Positions 9,543 to 17,308 are shown, counted from the stretch's first letter. The stretch is 44,836 nucleotides of DNA from Streptococcus suis (GCF_002964045.1 NZ_POPB01000679.1:1-44836); one strand, 5' to 3'. Made by a program: numbers and translations. Notes: generated by a model from the letters alone, not told the origin.

Positions 9543-10499
9543 TTATGCAAATAGACCGGTCAAGCCTTTCCAAAGATTTTCAAAGAAGGCACCGATTTTT
9601 TCTAGAATTCCTGAATCTTGTAGATTCTTATAGGCTTCTGAAATTTGTTGCTCCGCCTGTTGCTTGAACTGGTTGAGCTGGGCAGCAACCTCAGCCGAAT
9701 CAATGGCAGAAGTTTCCTGATAGGCTTTGGCAAAGGTAACCAATTTTGAAACTTCATCTGCTGTGATGACATTTTCCAAACCGTTATTGGCCAAGACATC
9801 GTTGATAATAGTATTGATGTCCGATTCAGAAGCTACCTGACCGTTGGACTGTTTGTAGTCTGCAAGTGCCGTCTTGATTTCTGCGACTGCCTTGTCCAAA
9901 GCTGAACTATCAAAATTGGCGTCACCTGTATGGGCTGTTGCCACTTCGTTAACAGTCGTTAATTCTTGTTGGGCTACCTCTGTCCGAGCCGGGTCAACTG
10001 TTTCACCATTGGCCGCAAGAGCCTTGTAAACACCTGTCAAAGCAGACTCCCCTGTCACCTTAATCGGTGCTGCCACATCAATCAAGACATCCGTCGCACC
10101 AGCTGTAATAGCCGCATTGGCATACTGTGTTTCGGTAATCAAGGTGATGTTCTGTGGCGTCTTAATATCCACCACAACCCCTTTGCCAGCGTCCTGCTTT
10201 TGCACCAAGACAGATGAATAGAGGGAGGCTGTGTCCGCTCCAGATGTACCTAAATATTGGTCCATATCCGCGCCAACAACCACCTGACGGCTAACATTAT
10301 TGACATCCGAAATACCAAATAGATTGTTAACCTCTGTCGCCTGCGCATCTGACAAACCTCCACCGTAGACTAGTGTTGGCTTGCCCCATTTTTCATTGAT
10401 AACATCTGTTTGAATCTCAGCCTGCACCAAGGGAGCAAGACTCAAACTCAACCCCAGCACCACAGGTGCTAGAAGGATTTTTCCTAGTGATTTCTTCAT
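9543..10499 (-). CDS. Secreted DUF1002 domain-containing protein
   Basis: This 318-residue protein carries a classic signal peptide, with cleavage predicted after VQA at residue 27. The mature part fits the DUF1002 family (Bacillus YpuA type): DVINEKWGKPTLVYGGGLSDAQ near the N-terminus, then VVDIKTPQNITLITETQYANAAITAGA. The C-terminal third is helical and Gln/Glu/Ala rich, ending in an amphipathic FFENLWKGLTGLFA. No sortase motif or lipobox is present, so it should be secreted or loosely wall-associated. The function of the family is unknown. It lies 44 bases after the thioredoxin gene in the same operon. Confidence 0.85.
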   Translation of the reverse strand: MKKSLGKILLAPVVLGLSLSLAPLVQAEIQTDVINEKWGKPTLVYGGGLSDAQATEVNNLFGISDVNNVSRQVVVGADMDQYLGTSGADTASLYSSVLVQKQDAGKGVVVDIKTPQNITLITETQYANAAITAGATDVLIDVAAPIKVTGESALTGVYKALAANGETVDPARTEVAQQELTTVNEVATAHTGDANFDSSALDKAVAEIKTALADYKQSNGQVASESDINTIINDVLANNGLENVITADEVSKLVTFAKAYQETSAIDSAEVAAQLNQFKQQAEQQISEAYKNLQDSGILEKIGAFFENLWKGLTGLFA

Positions 10500-10543
10500 G
10501 TTCTTTCCTTTCTTTTGGGAAATGGCAGAGCTTCTCTGCTAAT

Positions 10544-10864
10544 TTATCTACCCAGTCCAGATAAGAAGTTCATGATTTCTTCCTTGGTCTTGCGATTCTT
10601 ATCGACAAAACGACCGATTTCCTGACCATTTTCCAAAACAACCAGACTTGGAATGCCTAAAATAGCCCATTCCTGTGCCAAAGGCATAAAGTCATCTCGA
10701 TCCAGTTGCACAAAACGGAAATCTGGAAAAGCCTCTTCGATAGCTGGCACATGCGGTTTGATATAGTGGCAATCCCCACACCAAGTCGTCACAAATAGAA
10801 AAACGGTTGGCTTGCCATCTTCAATCAAGGCAGCCACTTCTTCAAGATTTGTTGGAAAAATCAT
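10544..10864 (-). CDS. Thioredoxin family protein
   Basis: This 106-residue cytosolic thioredoxin fold has the active site W28-C29-G30-D31-C32 and the cis-proline at P72 (GIPSLVVLENG). The WCGDC motif differs from WCGPC of the main thioredoxin, so it is a thioredoxin-like oxidoreductase, not TrxA. The start overlaps the end of the DUF4651 gene by four bases, showing translational coupling. It has no signal peptide, unlike extracytoplasmic relatives. Confidence 0.9.
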   Translation of the reverse strand: MIFPTNLEEVAALIEDGKPTVFLFVTTWCGDCHYIKPHVPAIEEAFPDFRFVQLDRDDFMPLAQEWAILGIPSLVVLENGQEIGRFVDKNRKTKEEIMNFLSGLGR

Positions 10865-11145
10865 CTTTCTTCCTCCCTGTACTGAATAGAACCTTGGGTA
10901 TTTTCAAATAAAAACACCTGTCCTGCCTCCATCACAACCCCGCCAATAAGCTGGTCACGAGTTGAGGCTGTTTCATCCACATAGACCGTGGCAATCTCTC
11001 CTAAATCAGCGAAAAAGTCACGCACCTCCTGCAAGGCCTGTGCTTTTTTACGGTCTTCTTGGATTTTACGGTAAAATTGAGCACTAGCGGTGAGCACACC
11101 TGCCCCCAATAAGCCTGCTAGCAAGGCTGTCTTTTTCTTTTTCAT
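10861..11145 (-). CDS. DUF4651 domain-containing protein, membrane-anchored
   Basis: This 94-residue product starts at the ATG at 11145 (MKKKKTALLAGLLGAG). A longer in-frame reading from 11226 adds 27 residues that do not resemble the family. Basic residues are followed by one membrane segment (about residues 6-22), then a short soluble domain. The family of small streptococcal proteins matches DUF4651; its function is unknown. No SD precedes the ATG. A TAAAAT -10 ends only seven bases upstream, so the mRNA may be leaderless. It overlaps the thioredoxin gene by four bases. Confidence 0.7.
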   Translation of the reverse strand: MKKKKTALLAGLLGAGVLTASAQFYRKIQEDRKKAQALQEVRDFFADLGEIATVYVDETASTRDQLIGGVVMEAGQVFLFENTQGSIQYREEER

Positions 11146-11226
11146 GTTGACTATTTTATCATATTTCCCAGGATTTTTCCCAAAAATGCCATTGAACTTG
11201 TGACAGCTGAGACAAACTCGCACCAC

Positions 11227-11255
11227 TTGACAAAAGACTTAAAAATAGATAGAAT
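11227..11255 (+). promoter_or_regulatory. Promoter of the Fst-locus antisense RNA
   Basis: TTGACA (11227-11232) and TAGAAT (11250-11255) are exactly 17 bases apart, pointing towards the toxin gene. This is a near-consensus sigma-A promoter with no open reading frame behind it. Confidence 0.8.
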
Positions 11256-11261
11256 GGTCTT

Positions 11262-11334
11262 ACAGTGATAAATGTTTGTCAACACTTGGCAATCAAAAAG
11301 CCCCCAACGTTCCCAGCGTTGAGGGTTTTCTTTT
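11262..11334 (+). ncRNA. RNA II-type antitoxin of the Fst locus
   Basis: The predicted transcript of about 70 nt starts near 11262 and ends at the hairpin 11301-11325. It contains two blocks repeated in the antisense of the toxin translation start: TGATAAATG (11266-11274, again at 11423-11431) and ACACTTGGCAATC (11282-11294, again at 11438-11450 with one change). In the enterococcal par locus such direct repeats let RNA II pair with the toxin mRNA and block its ribosome binding. Size, convergent orientation and shared terminator all match that model. Transcription itself is inferred. Confidence 0.75.
11301..11325. terminator. Shared bidirectional terminator of the Fst locus
   Basis: CCCCCAACG pairs with CGTTGAGGG (one mismatch). 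TTTTCTTTT follows on the plus strand and TTTTT on the minus strand, so it can end both convergent RNAs. Confidence 0.85.
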
Positions 11335-11345
11335 GCCCCTGGGGC

Positions 11346-11441
11346 CTACTTGTCACGATTGTTAAGCCATCTTTCAAACAAAACTGTTAGAAAACTGACG
11401 AACAAAGGTACAAGAAAAACTGTGATAAATGCTTCCCACAC
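11346..11441 (-). CDS. Type I toxin, Fst family
   Basis: This 31-residue peptide starts with GTG at 11441 directly after an in-frame stop, behind an excellent SD (GAGGAGGTG, eight bases away). The sequence has a short N-terminus, a hydrophobic helix with a central proline (FLVPLFVSFLTVLF) and a polar tail RWLNNRDK. This is the hallmark of Fst-type toxins, which act at the membrane. The promoter is at 11480-11509. The leader can fold CCTC against GAGG next to the SD, as expected for a translation-restraining stem. Direct repeats shared with the convergent antisense RNA cover the start codon. It was not annotated by length-limited gene finding because it is so short. Confidence 0.85.
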   Translation of the reverse strand: MWEAFITVFLVPLFVSFLTVLFERWLNNRDK

Positions 11442-11479
11442 TTAGCAATCACCTCCTCTCTATTTTGAGGGGCATTTCT

Positions 11480-11509
11480 ATCCTAGCAAACTTCAATCAT
11501 TCTTGTCAA
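11480..11509 (-). promoter_or_regulatory. Promoter of the Fst toxin mRNA
   Basis: On the minus strand TTGACA (11504-11509) and TAGGAT (11480-11485) are 18 bases apart. The start site would be near 11473, about 30 bases before the GTG. Confidence 0.7.
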
Positions 11510-11593
11510 TACTATCCATATTTTTCTATATTTTTAAGACAAGTCTGGCTCTTCGTGATAAAATAGTAGTAATCATATCATGGAGGAAGAAGT

Positions 11594-12655
11594 ATGACTC
11601 TTTTTGAAAAAATTAAAGAAGTTACAGAATTACAAAGTCTACCGGGATTTGAAGGACAGGTTCGCAATCACATCCGCCAGAAAATCACACCACATGTAGA
11701 CCGCATTGAAACAGATGGACTGGGTGGAATTTTTGGTATCAGAGATACGACTGTTGAAAATGCTCCTCGTATCCTAGTGGCCGCCCACATGGATGAGGTT
11801 GGTTTTATGATTAGCCAAATCAAGCCAGACGGTACTTTCCGTGTTGTCGAATTAGGTGGCTGGAATCCTCTGGTTGTTTCTAGCCAGGCCTTCACTCTTC
11901 AGTTGCAGGACGGTCGTACCATTCCAGCCATCTCAGGCTCAGTACCACCTCACCTTTCACGTGGGGCTAACGCTCCTGGCCTGCCTGCCATTGCTGATAT
12001 TATTTTCGATGCTGGTTTTGACAGTTATGACGAAGCCTGGGCTTTCGGCGTTCGTCCGGGAGATGTCCTCGTTCCCAAAAATGAAACAATTCTAACAGCC
12101 AACGGAAAAAATGTTATTTCTAAGGCTTGGGACAACCGCTTCGGTGTCCTTATGGTGACGGAATTACTGGAAAACCTATCCGGTCAAGCATTGCCAAATC
12201 AGTTAATTGCTGGGGCCAATGTGCAAGAAGAGGTTGGCCTACGTGGTGCTCATGCCTCTACAACCAAGTTCAATCCAGACATTTTCCTCGCTGTTGATTG
12301 CTCGCCCGCTGGAGATATTTATGGCGACCAAGGAAAAATTGGTGACGGTACTCTGCTTCGTTTCTACGATCCTGGCCATATCATGTTAAAAAACATGAAA
12401 GACTTCCTCCTCACAACTGCCGAAGAAGCAGGTGTCAAATTCCAATACTACTGTGGTAAAGGTGGAACAGATGCTGGTGCAGCTCACTTGAAAAATCATG
12501 GCGTTCCATCAACAACCATCGGTGTCTGCGCTCGCTACATCCATTCTCACCAAACCCTCTACAATATGGATGACTTCTTAGAAGCTCAAGCCTTCTTGCA
12601 GGCTATCGTTAAAAAGCTAGACCGCTCAACAGTTGATTTGATCAAGAATTATTAG
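11594..12655 (+). CDS. pepA: Glutamyl aminopeptidase, M42 family
   Basis: This 353-residue cytosolic metallopeptidase removes N-terminal Glu/Asp residues from peptides and forms the large tetrahedral assemblies typical of M42. Metal-site residues are visible: H65 and D67 in AAHMDEVGF, D180 in KAWDNRFG, E212-E213 in QEEVGLRG, D235 in AVDCSPAGD, and a histidine in the C-terminal YIHSHQT motif. The ATG at 11594 has an SD of GGAGGAAG. A GATAAAAT -10-like block lies about 30 bases upstream. It stands alone on the plus strand, flanked on both sides by type I toxin-antitoxin loci. No clear terminator follows; 12656-12830 holds nothing I recognise. Confidence 0.95.
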   Translation: MTLFEKIKEVTELQSLPGFEGQVRNHIRQKITPHVDRIETDGLGGIFGIRDTTVENAPRILVAAHMDEVGFMISQIKPDGTFRVVELGGWNPLVVSSQAFTLQLQDGRTIPAISGSVPPHLSRGANAPGLPAIADIIFDAGFDSYDEAWAFGVRPGDVLVPKNETILTANGKNVISKAWDNRFGVLMVTELLENLSGQALPNQLIAGANVQEEVGLRGAHASTTKFNPDIFLAVDCSPAGDIYGDQGKIGDGTLLRFYDPGHIMLKNMKDFLLTTAEEAGVKFQYYCGKGGTDAGAAHLKNHGVPSTTIGVCARYIHSHQTLYNMDDFLEAQAFLQAIVKKLDRSTVDLIKNY

Positions 12656-12834
12656 ACAGTTATGCAAAGCGAAGAAGTCCCCTATGATTGCTGAGTCTAC
12701 CCAACTAGTAAAAAATAACATAACAGTAAACGCTCTCTAACCTGTATCGTCATATTCTGGCATTCACCGATAAGTCTGAGCCTATTATAAGAAACAAACC
12801 TATAGCAAACGAAGCACCCAAGTTAACATAGCGT

Positions 12835-12862
12835 TTGCATTTTACAAGTAATCTGATATAAT
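12835..12862 (+). promoter_or_regulatory. Promoter of the antisense RNA of the holin-like toxin locus
   Basis: TTGCAT (12835-12840) and TATAAT (12857-12862) are 16 bases apart. It faces the toxin gene and drives no open reading frame. Confidence 0.75.
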
Positions 12863-12868
12863 GGAAAT

Positions 12869-12982
12869 AGAAAAGGAGTTGGTCTGCAAACCAACCCCAT
12901 GTAGAACCGTTAAAAAGACGGCGGCTCGTATTACAGATTTAATCCGTCCTACTCGCGCAAAAGTGGGGACGGATTATTTTTT
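12869..12982 (+). ncRNA. Antisense RNA of the holin-like toxin locus (RatA-like)
   Basis: The predicted RNA of about 114 nt begins near 12869 and ends at a terminator made of AATCCGTCC (12941-12949) and GGACGGATT (12967-12975) followed by ATTTTTT. It holds a 5' hairpin (GTTGGT / ACCAAC at about 12878-12896). Its 3' end overlaps the toxin stop codon, and the rest is complementary to the toxin 3' UTR if the toxin mRNA runs to the opposite-strand hairpin-plus-TTTTC near 12875. This tail-to-tail layout is that of txpA/RatA and related type I systems. Confidence 0.7.
12941..12982 (+). terminator. Terminator of the antisense RNA
   Basis: A perfect 9-bp stem AATCCGTCC / GGACGGATT with a 17-base loop is followed by ATTTTTT. 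The T run is the complement of the last toxin codons. Confidence 0.8.
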
Positions 12983-13078
12983 GTCATTATCTTTGAAGAT
13001 TTTATAGCACAAACCAATCAAAGCAACTGTGAAACCACCGAAACTTAAAATCGTCTGCACAACTTCAAAAGCTGTCAA
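12974..13078 (-). CDS. Putative holin-like type I toxin
   Basis: This 34-residue peptide begins at a TTG (13078), nine bases after a strong AAAGGAGG SD. It has an amphipathic start (TAFEVVQTILSFGG), a hydrophobic helix (FTVALIGLCYKIF) and a charged tail KDNDKK. This fits the 'putative holin-like toxin' family of Firmicutes type I systems. The predicted action is membrane insertion. Its -10 (TATACT) is at 13180-13185. The gene start overlaps an 18-codon leader frame, suggesting coupled translation. The opposing antisense RNA ends inside its stop region. Start codon choice is inferred from SD spacing. Confidence 0.72.
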   Translation of the reverse strand: MTAFEVVQTILSFGGFTVALIGLCYKIFKDNDKK

Positions 13079-13121
13079 AAGAACGCTCCTCCTTTCCGTC
13101 AGATTTTGATGAATTGCCCAT
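13065..13121 (-). CDS. Leader peptide overlapping the holin-like toxin start
   Basis: The 18-codon frame MGNSSKSDGKEERSFDSF starts at the ATG at 13121, with GAGGTG seven bases upstream; another in-frame ATG at 13127 is too close to the SD. It runs through the toxin SD and ends 14 bases inside the toxin gene in another frame. A ribosome reading it would open or cover the toxin start. Overlapping-frame coupling is known for the B. subtilis yonT/yoyJ type I locus. Whether this peptide is made is unproven. Confidence 0.45.
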   Translation of the reverse strand: MGNSSKSDGKEERSFDSF

Positions 13122-13179
13122 AGGCATCACCTCACTTTCAGAAAATCAAGAGCTACCGTCTTCACTTTTCTACTCATCT

Positions 13180-13185
13180 AGTATA
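13180..13185 (-). promoter_or_regulatory. -10 of the holin-like toxin mRNA
   Basis: TATACT on the minus strand is about 60 bases upstream of the leader ATG. No convincing -35 is seen. Confidence 0.4.
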
Positions 13186-13246
13186 TCATATTTTATCCCT
13201 AAAAATTGTTGGAATAGCGTAGTCTTTCCGAATTTTTTTGCAATCC

Positions 13247-13282
13247 AAAAAATCTTCCTACTGTTTAGTAAGAAGATTTTTT
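13247..13282. terminator. Terminator of the LPXTG surface protein gene
   Basis: A 16-bp stem AAAAAATCTTCCTACT / AGTAAGAAGATTTTTT with a GTTT loop and one mismatch can terminate in both directions. Confidence 0.85.
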
Positions 13283-13293
13283 ATGTTGACTAA

Positions 13294-15855
13294 CTATCCT
13301 TGTTTGCGTCTTCTTGCACCTGCAAGACCAAGACTGGACAATGCTGTCACACCTACGAGTGCCAACAGACTTGTTTGTTCCCCTGTGTTTGGCAAGGCCT
13401 TAGCTCGTTCGACACGTGAGTAAGTAATACCTTGTGGTGTGACGGTTACACCTGCTTGTGTGTTCATCACCACAACCTCACCGCCTACAACCTTCGCATC
13501 TTGACCTTTAACAGTAACATCTTTGAATTCATCGATGACAACTACTGGTTTTCCACCAGTTGTTGATTCTATTTTGGGTACTGTAACAACAGTTCCGTCA
13601 GGCAATGTGACAATTACCTTGTTTTTCGCTTGATTTTCTAAATCTTTTAGTTTCGCTTGATTCAAATCAAACTTCGCTTTGAGTTCTTTGTATTCTGACA
13701 GTTTTGTATCGCGTTCCGTCAGTAATGTTTCTAAAAGGGCACTCGCATCGTCAAATGTTTCCTTAGCTTCTTTGAGCTGTTGTTGGGCTTTTGCGTAGTT
13801 GCCCTTAGCCTCCTCTAGTTTCTCAGGTGCATTTTGCAAATCAAGCAGCTCCTGTTCTGCACTGCGGACAGCTTTCTTTGCCTCCTCAAGCCCTGTCTCA
13901 GCTTGAGTAAGATTTTTCTGTGCCTTATCACGAAGTCCCTCAAGTCGAATAAGTTCTTCTTCCTCTTTTGTCAAAACTTCTTTAGCTGACTTCAGTTCGG
14001 ATTGTTGGGTTGTGAGTTCATTCTGAGCTTCTTTAAGAATTCTAACCTTATCTGCATTATCAGATGTCAATGCTGTCACACGATTATTAGCAACTTTCAG
14101 TGCATTTTCATCTGTTGATAAAATATTTTGAGCTGTTTCTAATTCAGACTTCATACTCGAAATTATGTTTGTAATTTTTTCTTCTGCTATTTTTTGTGCA
14201 TTATTAAAATTATTTAAAGCAGTAACAGCGTCTTCTCGCTTAGTATTTTTATGGTAAAGAGTCTCCTCCCAAACATAACGGAAAGTAGTTTTTGGCAGAA
14301 ACTTGATACGTTTACCATTAAAGTAGTATTCAGAACGAAGTGGGTCAGAATCTTTATTTTCTGCCCTAGCTAAAAAATAAGAGCTATAAGGCGGATTTTT
14401 ATACATTTTTCCATCATATTCAGATATTGAATACACACTTTCATCTAGGTTCGAAGGAAGCACTCCATAAACATCCCTATCTGTTGTCGAAACAAAGGTC
14501 AGAATGCTGTATCCATCTGTATTTTGAATAGCAAATCCTGTACCTGTAGCCCCTAATAATGGTATTCTGTGTCCGTAATTAAATTCATTTCCTTCCTCAG
14601 GATTTTCAGCACCATAGAGATATGCATTAGAAAAGTCGTTAAAATAGCTCAACAATTCATTATAGGCAATTTGTCTTTCGTCTAAATTAGACTTAGTAGG
14701 TAATGAACCCCATGAAGCATTCTCTGTTTCACCCAAAAGATTAAAATCAGCAGGATTCAAGACCGTATCGTGGCTGAGTTTGTGATTTTTTGCCATCTCA
14801 TCTGTTCTGGCTTTGGCCCATTTCAAAGCTGATTCAGTTACCTCAGGAACTGGAATATCAATACCATTGATGCGGCGTAATTCAACAATATATTCACGAA
14901 GATACTCAGAAACTTTTTTATAGTCAACTGTTTTTCTCTGATTGAATGCCTCTTTGTTGGGAAGAACAATTGTTTCAACTTTTTCACCATCAAATATCAC
15001 ATTTTCATTAGCTGTAACATAATATGTTTTTCCATTTTTAACATACGTTGGGTCTTTAGGTGTGGAAACCAACTCGCTCTCACTTACCTCATGTCTTCCT
15101 AACTCACGCTCTACTACTTCTGTATAGTATTCTGGTCCTGCACTTGTTACAGCTTGTTCCAGTTCTTGACGCTTTTTAGTACCATTAGCAATTAGGTCAC
15201 GTTGCTCTTGCTCTCTTGTAGATAGACTAGATGTTAGATCGGATACTGTTTTTTGCCCTTCTTTTACTTTTGCATCTAGATACCCGGCTTCTTGTTGTGC
15301 TTTCAATAATGATTCAGAATCAAACGCAACCTCGGCTGTATTCACCTTTTGTTGTGCTGCATCTACATCAGCCTGTTCTTTAGAGGTCACTTTTTTAGCC
15401 GACTCAACAACCTTAGTTTGGTTATCTACAGCATCCTGAGCTTCCTTAACAGCATCTTGAGATACCTGTACTGCTGTTTCTTTAGTTGCTTGGTTTGTTT
15501 TAGCATTTTCAACATCATCTTCAGCATTTTGGATATTTTCTGGTGTAGCTTGAGCGACCTTCTCCTCTGCTTTAGTTAATTGTTCCTTAGCTTGAGAAGT
15601 TGCTTGTTCAGCTGTTTCGAGAGAACCTTTTGCAGCTTCAACAACAATTTGTTGAGCATCTACAGACGCTTGTGCTTGCTCAGCTACTTCAAGGGCAGAT
15701 TGAACAGTAGCAGCTGTTACAGGAACCTCAGCGACAGTTGTTGCTGTTTCAACTGTTGCAGTTACTTCCTCTGCTTGGACTGGTGTACCAACGGTTGCAA
15801 GGGTAATTGCAGTTGTCGCTGCAAAACCTCCAAATATATAATTGTTCTTTCTCAT
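13294..15855 (-). CDS. LPXTG-anchored SEC10/PgrA-type surface protein with CAP-like domain
   Basis: This 853-residue cell-wall protein has a signal peptide cut after VQA at residue 28, without a YSIRK motif. A long Ala/Glu/Gln/Lys heptad-rich coiled coil follows (about residues 35-240). The central globular domain carries the CAP/SCP-like stretch ALKWAKARTDEMAKNHKLSHD (about 345-365). A second coiled coil (about 545-760) and a short beta-rich segment (about 765-810) precede the sortase signal LPNTG at 821-825, a hydrophobic stretch and ARRRKQG. This arrangement fits the SEC10/PgrA surface-exclusion family, first known from conjugative plasmids, with many chromosomal adhesin-like members. The CAP part could bind lipids or act as a protease-like fold, but this is unproven. 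Its promoter carries a 30-bp perfect palindrome. No conjugation genes are nearby. Confidence 0.85.
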   Translation of the reverse strand: MRKNNYIFGGFAATTAITLATVGTPVQAEEVTATVETATTVAEVPVTAATVQSALEVAEQAQASVDAQQIVVEAAKGSLETAEQATSQAKEQLTKAEEKVAQATPENIQNAEDDVENAKTNQATKETAVQVSQDAVKEAQDAVDNQTKVVESAKKVTSKEQADVDAAQQKVNTAEVAFDSESLLKAQQEAGYLDAKVKEGQKTVSDLTSSLSTREQEQRDLIANGTKKRQELEQAVTSAGPEYYTEVVERELGRHEVSESELVSTPKDPTYVKNGKTYYVTANENVIFDGEKVETIVLPNKEAFNQRKTVDYKKVSEYLREYIVELRRINGIDIPVPEVTESALKWAKARTDEMAKNHKLSHDTVLNPADFNLLGETENASWGSLPTKSNLDERQIAYNELLSYFNDFSNAYLYGAENPEEGNEFNYGHRIPLLGATGTGFAIQNTDGYSILTFVSTTDRDVYGVLPSNLDESVYSISEYDGKMYKNPPYSSYFLARAENKDSDPLRSEYYFNGKRIKFLPKTTFRYVWEETLYHKNTKREDAVTALNNFNNAQKIAEEKITNIISSMKSELETAQNILSTDENALKVANNRVTALTSDNADKVRILKEAQNELTTQQSELKSAKEVLTKEEEELIRLEGLRDKAQKNLTQAETGLEEAKKAVRSAEQELLDLQNAPEKLEEAKGNYAKAQQQLKEAKETFDDASALLETLLTERDTKLSEYKELKAKFDLNQAKLKDLENQAKNKVIVTLPDGTVVTVPKIESTTGGKPVVVIDEFKDVTVKGQDAKVVGGEVVVMNTQAGVTVTPQGITYSRVERAKALPNTGEQTSLLALVGVTALSSLGLAGARRRKQG

Positions 15856-15901
15856 CTTTTCCTCCTGATTATGCTAATAGGAAGGGCTTGGCCTAAGTGT
15901 C

Positions 15902-15931
15902 AAGCCCTGCTATACTAGTATAGCAGGGCTT
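15902..15931. promoter_or_regulatory. 30-bp perfect palindrome in the surface-protein promoter
   Basis: AAGCCCTGCTATACT is followed by its exact reverse complement. On the minus strand TTGACA (15933-15938) abuts it, and TATAGC (15909-15914) lies 18 bases downstream, so the palindrome covers the spacer and -10. In RNA its distal arm CAAGCCCT (15901-15908) can instead pair with AGGGCTTG (15883-15890), giving two exclusive hairpins. An operator is more likely than a terminator because no U run follows on the minus strand. Confidence 0.6.
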
Positions 15932-15995
15932 TTGTCAAGTATTTTGCTTGATTTTTAAGAATTTTGTCAAAAACTTTTTGGGTAAAATTTTAATA

Positions 15996-17252
15996 TCAGA
16001 ATAACTCTTCTAAAATGTACTTCCTCACATAAGTAATAAAGTAAAGCGAGCCTGTAATCAGGTAAAGTTTTTTGGGATTGCCCAACTCCGCCTGCTCCAA
16101 CCACTCCTGATAGGTCTGAACTCGTTCATAGCCTGACGGATAATCTTTTAACTGCACCGCTCTGAAATCGTCAAAAGTCGTCACGCTAACAGGTCCAAAT
16201 TGGCTAAGCTGGGACAACATCTGGTCCACTGGCTTGGTATTGATGGCTGCAAAGAGAATTTCAATATCTCTGTCAGCATACTTTTCTTCCAAGAGCTGGG
16301 TCAGGACGGCGATACTTTCATTATTGTGGGCACCGTCAATCATGAGATTAGGTCTAATCAACTCTATGCGACCTGGCCAGATGGCTTGGGACAAGCCCTG
16401 GCGGATGGTTTCATTGGTAATCTTTGGAAAATCAGGGCTTAGAAGCTGAGCTGTTGTCACTGCCAAGGCTGCATTGACCTCCTGGTGACGGCCCTGCATC
16501 TGTAGCCTCAAACCCTCAACACGGCCGAAAGGACTTGAAACTGCAAAGCCTGCTCTGCTATTTTCCAAAAGAATCTCCCGCCCCACCGCATAGGTCGGAC
16601 TCTGAAGCTGACGAGCGTGATCCTCAAATACTGCCACCACTTCTGGCTGATTGGTCGCATAGAGGAGCGGAACCCCCTCACGCAAGACGGCGACCTTGTG
16701 ACGGGCTATAGCAGCGTGGGTCTCTCCCAAAAAAGCCTGATGGTCCAAGCCGATGGACGGGCAAACTACTGCCAAGGGGGCAAGGACATTGGTCGCATCC
16801 TGCAAACCGCCCATGCCTGCCTCCACCAAGAGAATATCGGGGCGTTGGTAGTGGGCAAAATAGACAAACATGGCCACCACTACAATCTCAAACTCCGAGA
16901 TGGCATCCAGTCCAGCCGTCTGGTCCAAGTCCTCAATCAAGGGTTGCAAGTCTGTCACAATCCTCGCAAAATCCTCCTCCGAAATCATCTCTTGCTGGTA
17001 GACAATCTGCTCTCGAAAATCAATGATAGACGGTGATGTAAAGCGGCCGACGGTGTAGCCAGAAGCCTGTAGGATGGACTGTAAGGCATTGAGGGTCGAA
17101 CCTTTACCGTTTGTGCCCACAAAGTGAATGGTCGGCACTTGAAGTTGGGGATTGTCCAAACCTTCCAATAGCCATTTGACACGTGCAACCCCATGTTCTA
17201 AATCAGAGGCCGGGCGACTAGATAGCCACCGGCGAGTTTCTTGATAATTCAT
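15996..17252 (-). CDS. folC: Bifunctional folylpolyglutamate synthase/dihydrofolate synthase
   Basis: FolC adds glutamate to dihydropteroate and extends the polyglutamate tail of folates, which retains them in the cell. The 418-residue length is typical. The Mur-ligase-type P-loop GTNGKGST is at residues 46-53. The substrate-binding segment GRFTSPSIIDFREQI and the VEAGMGGLQDATNVL motif (about 141-155) follow, with LMIDGAHNNES near residue 304. The gene lies 56 bases after folT, and both are presumably transcribed from the folT promoter, so folate uptake and retention are co-regulated. Confidence 0.95.
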   Translation of the reverse strand: MNYQETRRWLSSRPASDLEHGVARVKWLLEGLDNPQLQVPTIHFVGTNGKGSTLNALQSILQASGYTVGRFTSPSIIDFREQIVYQQEMISEEDFARIVTDLQPLIEDLDQTAGLDAISEFEIVVVAMFVYFAHYQRPDILLVEAGMGGLQDATNVLAPLAVVCPSIGLDHQAFLGETHAAIARHKVAVLREGVPLLYATNQPEVVAVFEDHARQLQSPTYAVGREILLENSRAGFAVSSPFGRVEGLRLQMQGRHQEVNAALAVTTAQLLSPDFPKITNETIRQGLSQAIWPGRIELIRPNLMIDGAHNNESIAVLTQLLEEKYADRDIEILFAAINTKPVDQMLSQLSQFGPVSVTTFDDFRAVQLKDYPSGYERVQTYQEWLEQAELGNPKKLYLITGSLYFITYVRKYILEELF

Positions 17253-17308
17253 GATTCCCTCTCTACAAAAGCAGCAACAGGGGGATGACCTGTTGCTCGA
17301 AACTGTTT

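Noticed and set aside
11145..11226. Extended N-terminus of the DUF4651 protein with CLSC
   Set aside because: The added residues lack an SD, do not resemble the family and overlap the -10 region and leader DNA.
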